Source: Azadirachta indica
Taxonomy: Eukaryota; Streptophyta; Magnoliopsida; Sapindales; Meliaceae
Reading direction: 5' to 3'
Length of the DNA: 64,000 bases
NCBI GenBank assembly: GCA_022749755.1
Contig: CM040445.1
Span: 11,739,182-11,803,181 of the forward strand
Both the position numbers and the translations under genes were made by a program. The notes below the pieces were generated by a model that worked only from the letters and a program-made list of their open reading frames with translations, ran no database searches and was not told the DNA's origin. Positions 49,133 to 61,156 of the stretch are shown piece after piece. Every line of letters starts with the position of its first letter. The first letter of the stretch is position 1.

Positions 49133-49854
49133 GTGTTAGAAGGTATAGATTGTCGCAACACTACACTGTAATAAGACTAATATTTTGGATAAAGCTACGA
49201 AGACAAGTGTCAAATCCCACTTCATTGGAAAAGCAAGAACTAAGGGAAGTTCATGAATGTGATCAAAATGTATCATTAATTAATTAGATATAAAATTAAA
49301 ACTTTAATTAGAATAAAAGTAAAATATTTTGTTTACCAACAATACAAATCAAGGAAAACAGCTGCAAGGCACATACAGAGGAGGCTTGATTGAATGAATA
49401 AATTAATATTAATACATTGACTAACTTAATTAATTAAAAACATAATTAATTAATTAATTAATTTTTTTTTCTTATACAAAAACGACATTATAAAACTTTT
49501 GACTGAAAATTAAATAACAAGTAATGGATTTGCAAATGTCAGCTCTTGGATTTTGTGGGCCAAATGCCGGTGCTCAAGTCCTCTCTTTTGACTGCATTTT
49601 TTTTGAAATTATTTGACTCACTTGTTACTTTCCTTCTTGTTGTCTCTTTTCTAACCAAAATAGTTTCTCCATTAGACGGTCCCATGTGTTTCAAAACCAA
49701 AATAAATTCCACAATTTAGGAGAAAAGGCCTTCGGAATTGCTAACTAAAAGTGATTTTAATTAGTTGAAAGTTGCTTTTAGCAAATTAAATGGACTCTAT
49801 TTGGAACATAGTTTGATACGTAAGAAATAAGTTACTTTTAAAATAAAAAATGTT

Positions 49855-50165
49855 ATAAATTAAACTTTTTGTTCACATATATTTTTATAATTATCTTAAT
49901 ATGAATCATATAAACTCAAATATATTATAAGAACATATTATTGTATGGAAAAAATCAATGATCATTTATAAACTATTGAATTTATATACTATCAATAATT
50001 GATATTGCATCTTATATGTGCATTAATTATAATATATTAATTATGTTTTACTTATATGCGTTAAATTTAATTTTAACTCTTAAAAATGTCTAAATCCAAT
50101 GATTTATAAGTAATATAATAAAATGTATAGAGTTAAAATACAACTAATCTACCCCCCATATATAT
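49855..50165. mobile_element. Small palindromic element (MITE-like), copy 3
   Basis: The segment shows the same order as the copies at 48.5-49.0 kb: TGCATTAATTATAATATATT near the middle, TTAAATTTAATTTTAACTCT in the right arm, AATGATTTATAAGTAATATA, and an end resembling ACTAATCTACCCCCCATATA. Pairing with the left arm is weaker, so this is an older or partial copy. Confidence 0.45.
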
Positions 50166-50677
50166 ATACATATATTATGTACAGTCGCAATACTTCAAAA
50201 TACTTTTAAAGGTATAAGTTAACAAACATTTAACTTATTCTCTTGTAAGCAATTAGTGATTATCATAAAAGTCACAGCATTATCAAACTAGCCATGAATC
50301 ACAATATATTTAAAAGGGAATAATATAGAAATCGAAAATAGAAAAATAATCGAAAGAGGGATAATATGAAAAATACTAATTCGAAAAAATAAATGAGTTG
50401 GGCTTTTGGACATGAAAACATTGATGTCTATTTAAGTGATTGTGGAATATCAGGCCCATTTAGACATTTGTTACTTAAAATATCACAGATCTGACATTTT
50501 TTGTTTTCTTCTCAACTTGAATGAAAATCATTATTTTTCTTTTGCAGATAATACTGCTATGACACATTGATATACAACAAATCTATACATTTGCATATAA
50601 ATGACAAATTAATATAAGATATGAGGTTCCAAGAGCTAACTTGAAGAGTTGGAACAACCTTAGAACCATTTGTTTCT

Positions 50678-52756
50678 CTATAATGACGATGGAGAACTCA
50701 ACTTTCTAAATCTTTGAGCCTCTTCAATACAACCAAAACGAGTAAGAAGTTCAGTGATTATAGAGTAATGTTCTTCGGATGCCTCGATTTTATACTTTCT
50801 AGACATTATAGTGAATATCCGGCAAGCTTCGTCTGCAAATCCACCTTGGTTGCAAATTGATAGAAGAACTCTGAAAGTGAAATGGTTTGGAGTGAAACCA
50901 CCATTTCTCATCTTGTTGAAAAGACCAAGTGCTTCTTGGTTTAGGTCATTATATCCATAAGCTTCTATAATGGCAGTCCATGTTACAGAACCTTTGACAG
51001 GGACAGCATCAAAGACCAGCTTTGCACTCTCAACAAATCCACACATCCCATACATCTTGATGTTTTCTGCAGCAACAAAAGGAATTGACTCTAAATCTTT
51101 CTTGAAAAGTTGTGCATGGATTTCCTTACCGAGCTTCAAAGCTTTAAGTTGACTACAAACACTCAACATTCGTGCCATTGCAACAGAATCTGGCCTATGC
51201 TTTGATAACTGCATTGACCTAAATACACCAAGTGCATCACGTAATTGCCCATTTTCTATACAGGAATCAATCAGGGCAGTCCATGAGATCACATTTCTCA
51301 CCTCCATCCCATTAAATAATTTGAGAGAATACTGCAAGATACTGCATCTTGAGTACATTATCATCAATGAAGTAGTTATTGACACATTGGGCAGGAACCA
51401 ATTCTTGAGTGCATAAGCATGAATTTCCTTCCCGTGCTTCAAAGCCTTTAACTGGGTGCAAACTGGGATAACAGTAGCAACAGTTACAACATCAGGCCTG
51501 AACCCCTCCTGTTGCATCCAAGCTATCGACCTCAAGGCCTGCTCAAGCCTCCCATTTGAAACATAACCGGACATCAAAGCAGTCCACAAAATTTCATTCC
51601 TCCCCTTCGTCCCATAAAACACCCGTCTTCCTGAATTCATATCTCCACATTTACAATACATATCAACCAAACCAGACTGAATAAATGCCTGCTCGGAATA
51701 TCTCTTGCTTTTCAACACATAAGCATGAACCTCTCGTCCTAGTTTCGATGCTGAAACATCTCCAATCACCGGAAGAATTATTGTCAGCACAACGGAATTT
51801 GGATAGATCCCTTCACTTATCATCCACCTAACATAATCTAAAGCTTCCATCTGCAACCTATTATGTGCAAAACCTGAAATCATTGCCCCCCACACCACTA
51901 TGTCTCTCTCCTCCGTTTCTTCGAAAACGCGGCGAGCAAGCTTAATTTTGCCACATTTAAAGTACATATCAATCAAACTAGTCCTAAGAATCGAATAATC
52001 AACAAAACCGTTCTTGATCAACAAAGCGTGAGTCTTTAAACCTTGGGTAAGCGCAGTTGCGCCCGCAAAGCTCTTAATAACACAAGAGAAAGTATAAACA
52101 TTCAATTCAACCCCCAATTCACGCATTTTCAAATAATTAAAAAGAACATCGCGATACTGCTTCTTACCCGCAACCACACCACCTCTAAGCAATGCATTCC
52201 AAGGATAAACACTGTTACTAGAACTTTCATCAAACACCTTATCCGCATCTTCGATGGACCCACAAGATGTATACACGCGCACAAGCTTGGTACGCAAAAA
52301 CTCATTATTTTCTAGCCCATTGATCCTAATATGCGCATGAACTTGTTTCCCTTCAACTAACGACTTAGTTCGAACACAAGCGGCGATAAGAGCATTAAAA
52401 GTAGTGGCATTAACAGGAATACCTTCTTGCTCCATGTAATCCAAGATAGCAAGAGCCTCTTTAAGCTTGTTCTGCTTAGCGAATCTCTGAATATCCTTGT
52501 AAACGGCACATGGGTTTTTCGAATGGAGTGGTAAAGAAGATGGAAATGCATCTTTTTCGTTGAATGGTTTCGGGATTTTTCCGTGAAACTTGGAGGTTCT
52601 TTTCCTGTGATGTTTCTTCCGTCGTTGGAAGTGAATGGACGGGGACTTCGCTGAAGCTCTGAGTCTCGTGAACTGGGGCTTGCTGTTGATGGGATTTGGA
52701 GGGAAAATGCGGAGACAAAGCGACAGAGGTAGCGCTTGCGTGCTTTCCATCTTCAT
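50678..52756 (-). CDS. PLS-class PPR protein, At1g71460-like, probably plastid
   Basis: The intronless frame has 692 residues. PPR proteins of this class bind organelle RNA and often take part in editing or splicing. The first ~75 residues are rich in Ser, Arg, Lys and Pro and almost free of acidic residues (RRKKHHRKRTSKFHGK), consistent with a plastid transit peptide. From about residue 100 alternating P, L and S repeats follow, with the usual GKQVHAHIRINGLENN, LVRVYTSCGSIEDADKVFDE, WGAMISGFAHNRLQMEALDY and GREVHAYVLKS patterns through to about 660. There is no E or DYW domain, so any editing activity would need a partner. By memory of sequence and gene order it matches Arabidopsis At1g71460. 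The start (MKMES) has a second Met two codons later. Confidence 0.9.
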   Translation of the reverse strand: MKMESTQALPLSLCLRIFPPNPINSKPQFTRLRASAKSPSIHFQRRKKHHRKRTSKFHGKIPKPFNEKDAFPSSLPLHSKNPCAVYKDIQRFAKQNKLKEALAILDYMEQEGIPVNATTFNALIAACVRTKSLVEGKQVHAHIRINGLENNEFLRTKLVRVYTSCGSIEDADKVFDESSSNSVYPWNALLRGGVVAGKKQYRDVLFNYLKMRELGVELNVYTFSCVIKSFAGATALTQGLKTHALLIKNGFVDYSILRTSLIDMYFKCGKIKLARRVFEETEERDIVVWGAMISGFAHNRLQMEALDYVRWMISEGIYPNSVVLTIILPVIGDVSASKLGREVHAYVLKSKRYSEQAFIQSGLVDMYCKCGDMNSGRRVFYGTKGRNEILWTALMSGYVSNGRLEQALRSIAWMQQEGFRPDVVTVATVIPVCTQLKALKHGKEIHAYALKNWFLPNVSITTSLMIMYSRCSILQYSLKLFNGMEVRNVISWTALIDSCIENGQLRDALGVFRSMQLSKHRPDSVAMARMLSVCSQLKALKLGKEIHAQLFKKDLESIPFVAAENIKMYGMCGFVESAKLVFDAVPVKGSVTWTAIIEAYGYNDLNQEALGLFNKMRNGGFTPNHFTFRVLLSICNQGGFADEACRIFTIMSRKYKIEASEEHYSIITELLTRFGCIEEAQRFRKLSSPSSL

Positions 52757-52847
52757 ACTACGAACAAACGAGAAGTAGCCTACTACAAAAAAATGCCGGC
52801 TTTTTATTTCAAAGCTCCCCTCTTCTTCAATATCTAAGCATAATGGT

Positions 52848-52872
52848 AAAAAAAAAAAAAAAAAAAAAAAAA
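52848..52872. repeat. Poly-A tract of 25 bases
   Basis: A pure A run about 90 bases upstream of the PPR start (poly-T on the gene strand). It may act as a nucleosome-excluding promoter tract or may be a retroposition scar; nothing decides between these. Confidence 0.9.
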
Positions 52873-53361
52873 TCTTAAATTTATGTTACATGTCCGATGT
52901 ATTACATAATTTTCAGAACTTTTAAATATAAAATATTTCTTCTTAAGATTACAACTTCAATCAATCAATCAACGAGAGTTGAGAGTTTAGACATATTCAT
53001 GTCCAACATCATCGTAAAAATGTGCATTCAAATTGAATGAAGTTTATTCTAGTATAAAAAAATTTATTCTAAGATTAAAAAATTCAAATTTCAAAACTCT
53101 TTTAAATATAAATTGAAAAATTTTGAGAATTATTGGAATTGAATTGTAACATCACTTTGTCCCACTATCTCCATTAGTATCTACTTGTTTAATAAAATAT
53201 GATAAATTATAGTTTTATTTAGTAAAGTATAAAAATGGAGGGACCTAGATGATATTTGAAATTACTCACTGAAGAGAGAATAAACGGTCATACTCCCCGG
53301 GCCAATTTTCTTTAAATTTAAGTTTTCCATTTTCGACGCCACACCATCGTCAAGCATACTA
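52873..53361. other. Divergent promoter region between PPR and NTF2-like genes
   Basis: The flanking genes point away from each other, so both promoters must lie within about 600 bases. The sequence is A+T-rich, with no motif that I would call with confidence. Confidence 0.4.
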
Positions 53362-55464
53362 ATGAGCTCCACCGGATCACCACTCTCCCTTCCTTCTTCT
53401 TCTTCTTCTTCTTCACCTTCTCTCCTCCGCTTCAATCAACCAACACTTCCGTATTCGACCAGCCGCAATCATGCGATTAGGAGAAGCCGTCGGACGCCGC
53501 TGGCGACGCAGCTCAGGGTCTCATCGTCTGATAATTACCAAACGGCCGTCGAGGTTGCATCAGCGCTGGCGCCGACGAGTGTCAAAATTGATGATGCGTC
53601 GGATGTTGTTAGAAGCTTCTACGAAGGAATCAACGGCCGTGATCTTGCCAACGTGGAGGAACTCATCGCAGACAATTGTGTGTACGAGGACCTTATCTTT
53701 CCTAGCCCCTTTGTTGGCCGTAAGGTAACCAGTCGTTTCCCGCCCTCTCTGTTTCACACATATGCACGTGCATGTCACGTGCTAACACTAAATTAGTTAT
53801 TATTTACTCTTGTTTTTTAAACACAAATGTAATTTTAAATTAATTAGACTCTATATTATGATTGGATTTTTCTTTTAATTTTTAGAACATAAATCCTTGT
53901 TCTTCCTTTAATAAAGAACAATTTTTGTGGGAGAAGTACAGGTAGTTATCTAAGGGAGCATTTGATTAATATTTAAAAATAGTTTTTAAAAGCAATTTTG
54001 GATATAACTGATGGGAAATCTATAATAAATATATTTTGACAAATGATTGAAGTGTTGCGGTTTGCGATTTCGAAACTACAAGTCTATCTAAGTGAAAAGA
54101 GAGTAGTTCTTACTAAATTTAATGTTTATCAAACATTTTAATTGTTGCATTTTTAAAATTAAGTCAAAACGTAACAGTATATGAAATATTTAAGATACAA
54201 TATTACAGTCTCTTTTAATTCAATCAGTAAAGTTTGTTCGTGTAGTATAATATGGAAAGGGTTTGGTTTTTATTCATGTAATATTCAAAAGATTTATACT
54301 AGTCTAAACCCGGTTTGGATTTATATGCAGGCAATAATGGATTTCTTCAAGAAGTTCACTGATTCTATCAGCTCGGACCTCCAATTTGTTATTGATGACA
54401 TTTCTACTGAGGATTCCTCAGCTGTTGGGGTTACATGGCATTTAGGTATTTTATAGAATATATTTTCATTATAAATTTTCATGCTTCATTTATTTATTGG
54501 TTTGAATTAATGAAAGTGTTGACACAGACTGGAGAGGAAAGCCATTTCCTTTCAGCAAAGGATGCAGCTTTTATAGGCTGGAGCTTGTGAATGGCAAGAG
54601 ACAGATAAGGTATCCGAAGCCTTAGTGTTAAGATTTAAGGTGTAGGTCTGGAAAAGCTTTCACATGGATTCAGTCATGGAAATGTAGATAATATGATGCT
54701 TGTTAGATAGTACCTAGACCCAAAAACTTAAGTTGTTGGATAAGGACTTGACATTCATGTCTAAGATTAAGATCTAGCACACTTAGGGATTGTTGTTAAG
54801 TCATTTTCTCAAAATATTTATGGAACTATAAAAGTTTTCCTTACAAACAAATGCAATTATATGACTACTTTCTGCCAATATCATCATTGAACTTATAGAT
54901 TGTTGTTTGGAAGACTAATCTTGTCATCTAAAACCAGTTACGGACGAGACAGTGTTGAACCTGCAATGAAGCCTGGAGAGACAGCTTTGGTATGTACATA
55001 AACCTTCATTGCATCACATTGCTTTTAGTCTATGTTTTGTATAGGGGATTGGACTGGACTAAGTATTTTGGACTGAACTAGATTGAAATGGATATGATAA
55101 TGACATCACATGATTATATATCGGAGTGTACTGTATCTGGGCATGTTCAGTTCCTTCTGTAATTCTGTTGGTTGGTTTATACTTAATAACCGATGGAGTT
55201 TACAAGACAAATCTGTCTCTTTTCTGAAATTAGGGATATTTATGACCTTTCAACATTATTTTCTTTTCACATTATTGTGCTGTTTGAAGTTTTGACGTAT
55301 TTTTATAAATAAAAAGATGTCAGGAAATAAATAAATAACTAAAGAAAACAACTTACAAATGCAGAGTCTTGATCCTGCTTAATTCTTTTTTGAATGTGCA
55401 GGCTGCTATTGGGTTTGTAACTTGGCTGCTGCAACAGTTTCCTCAGCTGGCAGACCGGCTATGA
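53362..55464 (+). CDS. NTF2/SnoaL-like domain protein, At1g71480-like, probably plastid
   Basis: Five exons (53362-53724, 54331-54445, 54528-54609, 54899-54989, 55402-55464) join in frame to 237 residues. The first ~60 residues are Ser/Arg-rich with a polyserine run from a TCT repeat and look like a plastid transit peptide. From about residue 75 the sequence has the NTF2-like cone fold pattern: VVRSFYEGINGRDLANVEEL, NCVYEDLIFPSPFVGRK, AIMDFFKKF, VGVTWHLDWRGKPFPFSKGC, SFYRLELVNGKRQIR and a C-terminal hydrophobic helix. The fold serves both enzymes and binding proteins, so the function is not known. It resembles Arabidopsis At1g71480, annotated as NTF2 family. The NTF2 label does not imply nuclear transport here. 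Confidence 0.9.
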
Positions 55465-56137
55465 TGAAAGCTTGTGTATCATATGTTATTGACATAAAAA
55501 ATTGTATTTCTACCAGTTAGCAAGTTCAATTGCATACCTACACCAAGATGAACAAAGATTTTAAGGGAAAAGAAACAAATGTCTAATCATAATATGTTAA
55601 GCCCCTAAAGGTTATATGTTATGTAAATGATATATATTAGCTGGATTCATTTAGCCAAACTCAAATACTTAAGAGTGTTTCTGCATAATTTTTGTCCCAT
55701 ATTTGCAGTTGGTTAATGTATCATGAGAGTTTTTATATCTTAAAGGAGAAAGAAAATCAGACTCTATATCAACTAAGTGTAATCAAATCACTACATAATA
55801 ATACTTTTCATTCATCTGTATTAAGTTAAACTGTTCTTACAGTAGTTTCATTATACACTATGATTACAAGCTGCGGTTGTTCAGAGATGCAGCTGCTTTG
55901 AGTGCAACTGCCATTTCTTCTCCGAAGGAATCAAATGCAGCATGCAAATAAAGAATTGCCAAAAGAATCTGGGAATGGGAAGCAAAACAATGAACACAAA
56001 TGGAATTCCAAAATAGTTCCATCTGGCAACAGGCGCACCCATTGTTCAGCTCTGTTGGTTCTGTAAGCATCCATGCTTTATGCCAAACCCCATTTCAGAA
56101 AATGTGAGATACTGGATTTGGACTAAATCATCTAATT
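55465..56137. other. 3' regions of the convergent NTF2-like and PPR genes
   Basis: No further exon is needed by either gene. The segment probably holds both 3' UTRs. A small minus-strand open frame at 55864-56070 has no support. Confidence 0.4.
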
Positions 56138-58276
56138 TCAACCTATTTCTTCAATAACTTCATCTTCTGAACAAAACTCCTCACTAGCAACATAACCTGC
56201 ATCCTTCATTAGCTCATTCAGTCCATCCAATAAAGGGTAAATCTGTCCTGCCTGGAAGTTTGATGTATCTTCTGCCAAAAATGGAGAAAATCCAGTGCCC
56301 ACATCAACCCAAGCACAGCCAGGAGCCTTCCTTACACCCAAGTCTCTCATGAAAGTCCTCACCTTTGCTAACTTGTTCCAACAACCAGCAGTAGCATACA
56401 TATTTGCTATCAGCACATAGTAACCGGAATTTTCAGGCCTCATTTCCAATAACTTCTCAGCTGCCCATTCCCCGATATCTGTATTTCCATGTATTCGACA
56501 GGCTCCTAATAAAGTAGCCCACATGGCAGATGTAGGAGAGTAAGGCATTTTCATGATGATCTCTTTTGCTTTATTCAACAAACCAGCCCTCCCGTAGAGA
56601 TCAACCATGCAAGCAAAGTGCTCCAACCGGGGAAAAACACCATAAACTCCCGTCATCTTTTCGAACAGCATTTGACCTTCAACCACTAGACCAGAATGGC
56701 TACAAGCTGATAGAACTGCAACCATGGTTACGTGGTCAGGTCTGATCTGATACTTGTTCATCTCTTTGAATAGTTTCAATGCAACTTGCCCCTCCCCCTG
56801 GATCCCATATCCTGCAATCAATGAAGTATAAGTCACTTCATCCCGTCTGCTCAACAAATCAAACACTCTTTTAGCTTCTTGAACTTTTCCTGATCTTGCA
56901 TACATGTCTACAAGAGCATTCCACAGTAATAAATAGTCCTTGAATATTGCACGCCTTAAAATGTAGCAATGGAACTCTTTACCATGTTGTAGATTAGCTA
57001 CTCTAGCGCAGAGAGGCAAAATACTGGCAATTGTCACATAATTTGGTTCCATCCCAGAATGAAGCATCTCTCTGAAAAGAAATGAAGCTTCCTCAGCTCG
57101 GTCCATGTGGGTGTAACCAGAAAGCATGGAGTTCCAAGTAATTATACTTTTCTCTTCTATCATCTGAAATAAAATATAGGCATGCCTAAGGTCTTTGCAC
57201 CTTGAATACATAGTGATCAGCGCATTTCCAACATTATCATACTCAGCACAACAACAGCGAATTGCAGCACCATGAATCTCCTTACCCAATTTAAAGGACC
57301 CAATATGTGAACACGCTCCTAAACCAATAATTGCTGCCACCGAATCCAAATTAGCATCACGAGTTCTCATCTGAGATAGCAACTTCAGAGCCCCCTCAAA
57401 ATTGCCTGTGCGCAAGCAACCTCCTGCTATGGTGTTCCAAGTTATGACATTCGCTTCAACACCCGCTTCCTGCATTTTTACAAACAGCTCAAAAGCCTCC
57501 TTCCACATGCCCTCAGAAGCATAAGCAGAGATCATTGTATTCCAAGAAACAGCATCTCTCTCAGGCATTTCATCGAACAGTTGCCGTGCAACATCCACTT
57601 GTCCAAATTTTCCATACATTGAAACCAGTGCATTATGCACAAACAAACTCCATTCATCACAAGCATCAATTCGCTTATGAATCTCCCTTCCAAAAGCCAA
57701 ATCCAATGTTTCACCACATGCTTTGAGCACAGAAGGGTAAGTGAAATTATCAGGTCTAATCCCTCTACTTGCCATTTGTTTATAAACAGACAAACCCTCT
57801 GCAAAGAAACCATCTCTAACATAAGAAGATATGAGCAAATTCCAAGGCAAAGGGTGAAAAATATTTGAATTTTGGACAACAACATGAGCATCAGCATGAA
57901 GACTAAAGCTTGAGTAAAAAGTTACAAGCTTGGGAAGCAAAATTGGATTATTTTCCAACCCCAAAGAAATTATATACGCATGAAGCTGCTTTCCCTGCTC
58001 AAATGCTTTAACCTTATTGCAACACAAAAGAAGAGAAGAAATTGGGTCCGATAAGACATCATGAGAAGCAGAAAAAGAAGCATGGAGTCGAATTCGAGAA
58101 AAACCTTCGAACGCTTTGGATAAATTTCCTCGGCTTGCAAATTCCTTCAAAGTTGCAATAATTTCAACAATCATAGGAGGATCATTAACACCCTGTTTCC
58201 ATTTCTTGGGTATAAATTTCTGAATTTGAGATGCAGAGAGTCCCCTCAGTATAACGCGAGATGAAGAAGACGGCAT
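56138..58276 (-). CDS. E-class PPR protein, At1g71490-like
   Basis: The intronless frame has 712 residues with PLS repeats from about 85 to 560, for example [40 protein letters not shown] and [20 protein letters not shown]. The C-terminal ~130 residues, from [20 protein letters not shown] through [20 protein letters not shown] and [20 protein letters not shown], form an E-type domain. No DYW deaminase end is present, so it would recruit a deaminase in trans if it is a C-to-U editing factor, as most E-class members are. The N terminus ([20 protein letters not shown]) is basic and Ser-rich and could target mitochondria. By gene order and remembered sequence it resembles Arabidopsis At1g71490. 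The edited site is unknown. Confidence 0.9.
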   Translation of the reverse strand: MPSSSSRVILRGLSASQIQKFIPKKWKQGVNDPPMIVEIIATLKEFASRGNLSKAFEGFSRIRLHASFSASHDVLSDPISSLLLCCNKVKAFEQGKQLHAYIISLGLENNPILLPKLVTFYSSFSLHADAHVVVQNSNIFHPLPWNLLISSYVRDGFFAEGLSVYKQMASRGIRPDNFTYPSVLKACGETLDLAFGREIHKRIDACDEWSLFVHNALVSMYGKFGQVDVARQLFDEMPERDAVSWNTMISAYASEGMWKEAFELFVKMQEAGVEANVITWNTIAGGCLRTGNFEGALKLLSQMRTRDANLDSVAAIIGLGACSHIGSFKLGKEIHGAAIRCCCAEYDNVGNALITMYSRCKDLRHAYILFQMIEEKSIITWNSMLSGYTHMDRAEEASFLFREMLHSGMEPNYVTIASILPLCARVANLQHGKEFHCYILRRAIFKDYLLLWNALVDMYARSGKVQEAKRVFDLLSRRDEVTYTSLIAGYGIQGEGQVALKLFKEMNKYQIRPDHVTMVAVLSACSHSGLVVEGQMLFEKMTGVYGVFPRLEHFACMVDLYGRAGLLNKAKEIIMKMPYSPTSAMWATLLGACRIHGNTDIGEWAAEKLLEMRPENSGYYVLIANMYATAGCWNKLAKVRTFMRDLGVRKAPGCAWVDVGTGFSPFLAEDTSNFQAGQIYPLLDGLNELMKDAGYVASEEFCSEDEVIEEIG

Positions 58277-61156
58277 ACACTAACATCGTAAGTGGCATCT
58301 GACTGCATCCCTTCGCCCACATTTGCCAAATGGGTGGCGCAATTCGCGCGTTTTGAGATCAAAGAAAACGCGATGATTCTCGGGAACCAAACAAAAGGTT
58401 ACAGACTTGTCTTCGCCGCCTCCTTGAAGGGTTTATGTGGGGTTTTAGTTAATATCGGCAAGGTAGCCATATACAACAGGGTCCGGATTCGGGTTTTGTG
58501 GCAATTACAGAATAATTATAATTACGTAATTATATGATATTTAAATAAGAGTCAAAGAAAGAAACTTTGGATATCTGTCAAACCGAATTGAGGGTCCAGG
58601 TCATATCATATGCCCTAATGTTGAACAAATAAATAATCATTTACTTGCCATTTTTACGACAGCAAATTTTAGTTTTCTACTCGATTCAGGGTGTTTGCCG
58701 AGTAAGAAAATGATGAGAGAAATATCCCTAAAAGGTGTTTATAACAGAAGCTTGTACGTCAATTTCAAGTTCTTTGTTGTAGTATTTATAGGTAGATGTC
58801 TAACCCATAGCATTAATAAGCATTTTTAGTAATAACATTACATTTTTTGTTTTATTTTCTCTTGTATTCTTTTTTATAAATGAAGAATGTATTAGTTTAT
58901 CTCGTAGTTTAATTATTATATTGTAATATTATAATGTATGACTGTATTTCTTACGAGAGATCTTTTCTGAGACAAAATTTTACTTCAAATAGTTTAAAAG
59001 GCGTTCACATCAAAGGTGTTATGTGATTTATAACTAATAATCTACAAAAAAAAATCAAAAGAATGGATCTACTTTAAAATAATCCCAAAAACTAAGGGAT
59101 TTGTTTTTTAAAAATAAGAAAAAGCTTTCATATGTTTGCAAGTTACTTGGAGACTGCTTGACGCTGCTGAAGCAAACCACCTAGCCAAGAAAATATTTTA
59201 GTTTCTAAGAAGCTGAAAATGAGCCTCACCTGATGCTATTAGTATTTGGGAGCTATAAATAAAAGTAAATGAGCGTTGGCCATGAGTACATAAGAAATAA
59301 GGTAATCTCTTATCCAAATTAAATCATGTCACGTAGTATGTAATTTTGGATAAGGTCATGAAAACCAATCTTAACTCACTACGTGTCTTTAATTTGAACC
59401 TTAAGTTAAGGTTTAAAATAGCAAAAACGTGAAAAGATAAAATGTGAGGAAACTAAGGGAATATGCTTCAATCAATCATAAGTTAAGAGAGGTGAAGTAT
59501 ATAGAGGCACTTATCTCAAAGTAGAGGAGTCTTTCTCTTAATTTTTGGCTTATTTTTACTTTCTTTCACTAAAAAAATACAAATTACTTCACACTATAGA
59601 AAATAAGAAGAAAACTTTGTTTGCTTGTAGATTTTTTTAACACAACCTTAAAATACTTATTATAAATACTCTTTTAGAGGTTTATTCACTGTTTTTATCT
59701 TCTAAAAGGCCATATCAACTCCATTTTTATATCTTTTGTGTGCACTTTGGGCAACTTTCCTCTTTCTACATGAATTTGCCTTATATTTATTATTTTAAAT
59801 TACGAGCCTCAAATTCACTCCTTTAAGATACTGACTTGAGCGTTAAGGTGGATTCAATGAAAAACCTCCAATTTCTCCTCTTTTTTATTATAGATGAGTT
59901 CATTTACGTCAAGTTTATAATCAATAAAGATATAAGGTGAGGACAGTTCGTGATAACTTGGCTCGCGGTTTGGAGAAATGTGAAAAACCATTGTGAAGAA
60001 CTCATTAGGATTAGGACGAAATTAGGATAAGACCAAACGTTAAGTTCAGACTATTTATTGGATATTTATCTTTAACTTGAATACTAAGTCACCTAGTATT
60101 CTATTTTACACGATATTTTTTTGCATCAACAATTATATTTCGGGTAAATTTATTGAACATGAATCATGGGCAGGAATAATAAGAATAGAAAGAACCGTTT
60201 AATTCGCGAACACAACACAACGTATGCTCGTTCTTGCACAAAAATTAACAGAAAATAATCCTCAATATAATATTGTGAAACGCTACCACTTTCAGTCCTA
60301 TTAATGTTAGGTTCTTTATTTTTTATTTTTTATTTTATTTTATAGGTAGTCCCACTAGTTAGGTAATTGGTATTAAATACGAATGGAGTAGAAATGAAAA
60401 GAATCATTCAATTGCAAATTCAAAACAAAACACCACATAATTGTTGTCGCACTCAAATCGACATAACACGTAGTCATTATTAATTGTGTTTTTCTGTATA
60501 TCAATGGCTGTCAAACCCCACAAGCTAAGAAAAAGAAGATAATGATAGACCAAAAAATTATATTTGTCTTTTAAAGAAACTGAGGTTTCTATGTCATGTG
60601 TTATTTATAAATGCATCATTTAAAATGTGGAGTATTTTATAATCATATGATTTTTTTTTCTATTGCATATGTTGTAAGTGAGTTAAAAAGGGATAGAATA
60701 TTCACATAAATTATTAAAAATTTATTTTTGCGTTTTCAATTAAATATTGTACAATATAAAAAATAATAGAAGTGATCGGATTTTTTTAAAAAAATTATTT
60801 AATTAATATTTTTACAAAATTCTAAATTTCCTTTCACGTGAACCGTTAAGTTGGGTGGAGGTTGAACAACTACACGCAAGTCGATTTGTGCACACACCAC
60901 ACGTTCAAATCCCGTGCCGAGAAAGCATTAAATACCCCCCAGAAAATTCCACGCGTCCCCCCGACATCTAAACTTAGAAAGTTAAAACTGACAGCAACGC
61001 GACCGTTTTGGCCTTGGATTCCTCCGCCACGGAGGGTCTGAGACACCGCAAATCATCGGTGTCTCCGCCTCCAATACCCACCTATTACAGCTAAAAATAG
61101 AAGGATCCACAGCTCCTCATTTTGTCGGACGCTGTCGTTTTGCTCTGTCAATCAAA
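58277..61156. other. Divergent intergenic DNA before the hydrolase gene
   Basis: No gene found. A short segment at 60074-60110 (ACTTGAATACTAAGTCACCTAGT) resembles 26132-26160, so it may be part of a dispersed repeat. The last ~200 bases are less A+T-rich and probably include the hydrolase promoter and leader. Confidence 0.4.

Noticed and set aside
60840..60930. Possible tRNA gene, from GTTCAAATCCC at about 60903
   Set aside because: The B-box-like sequence is present, but no matching A box, acceptor stem or anticodon arm could be drawn.
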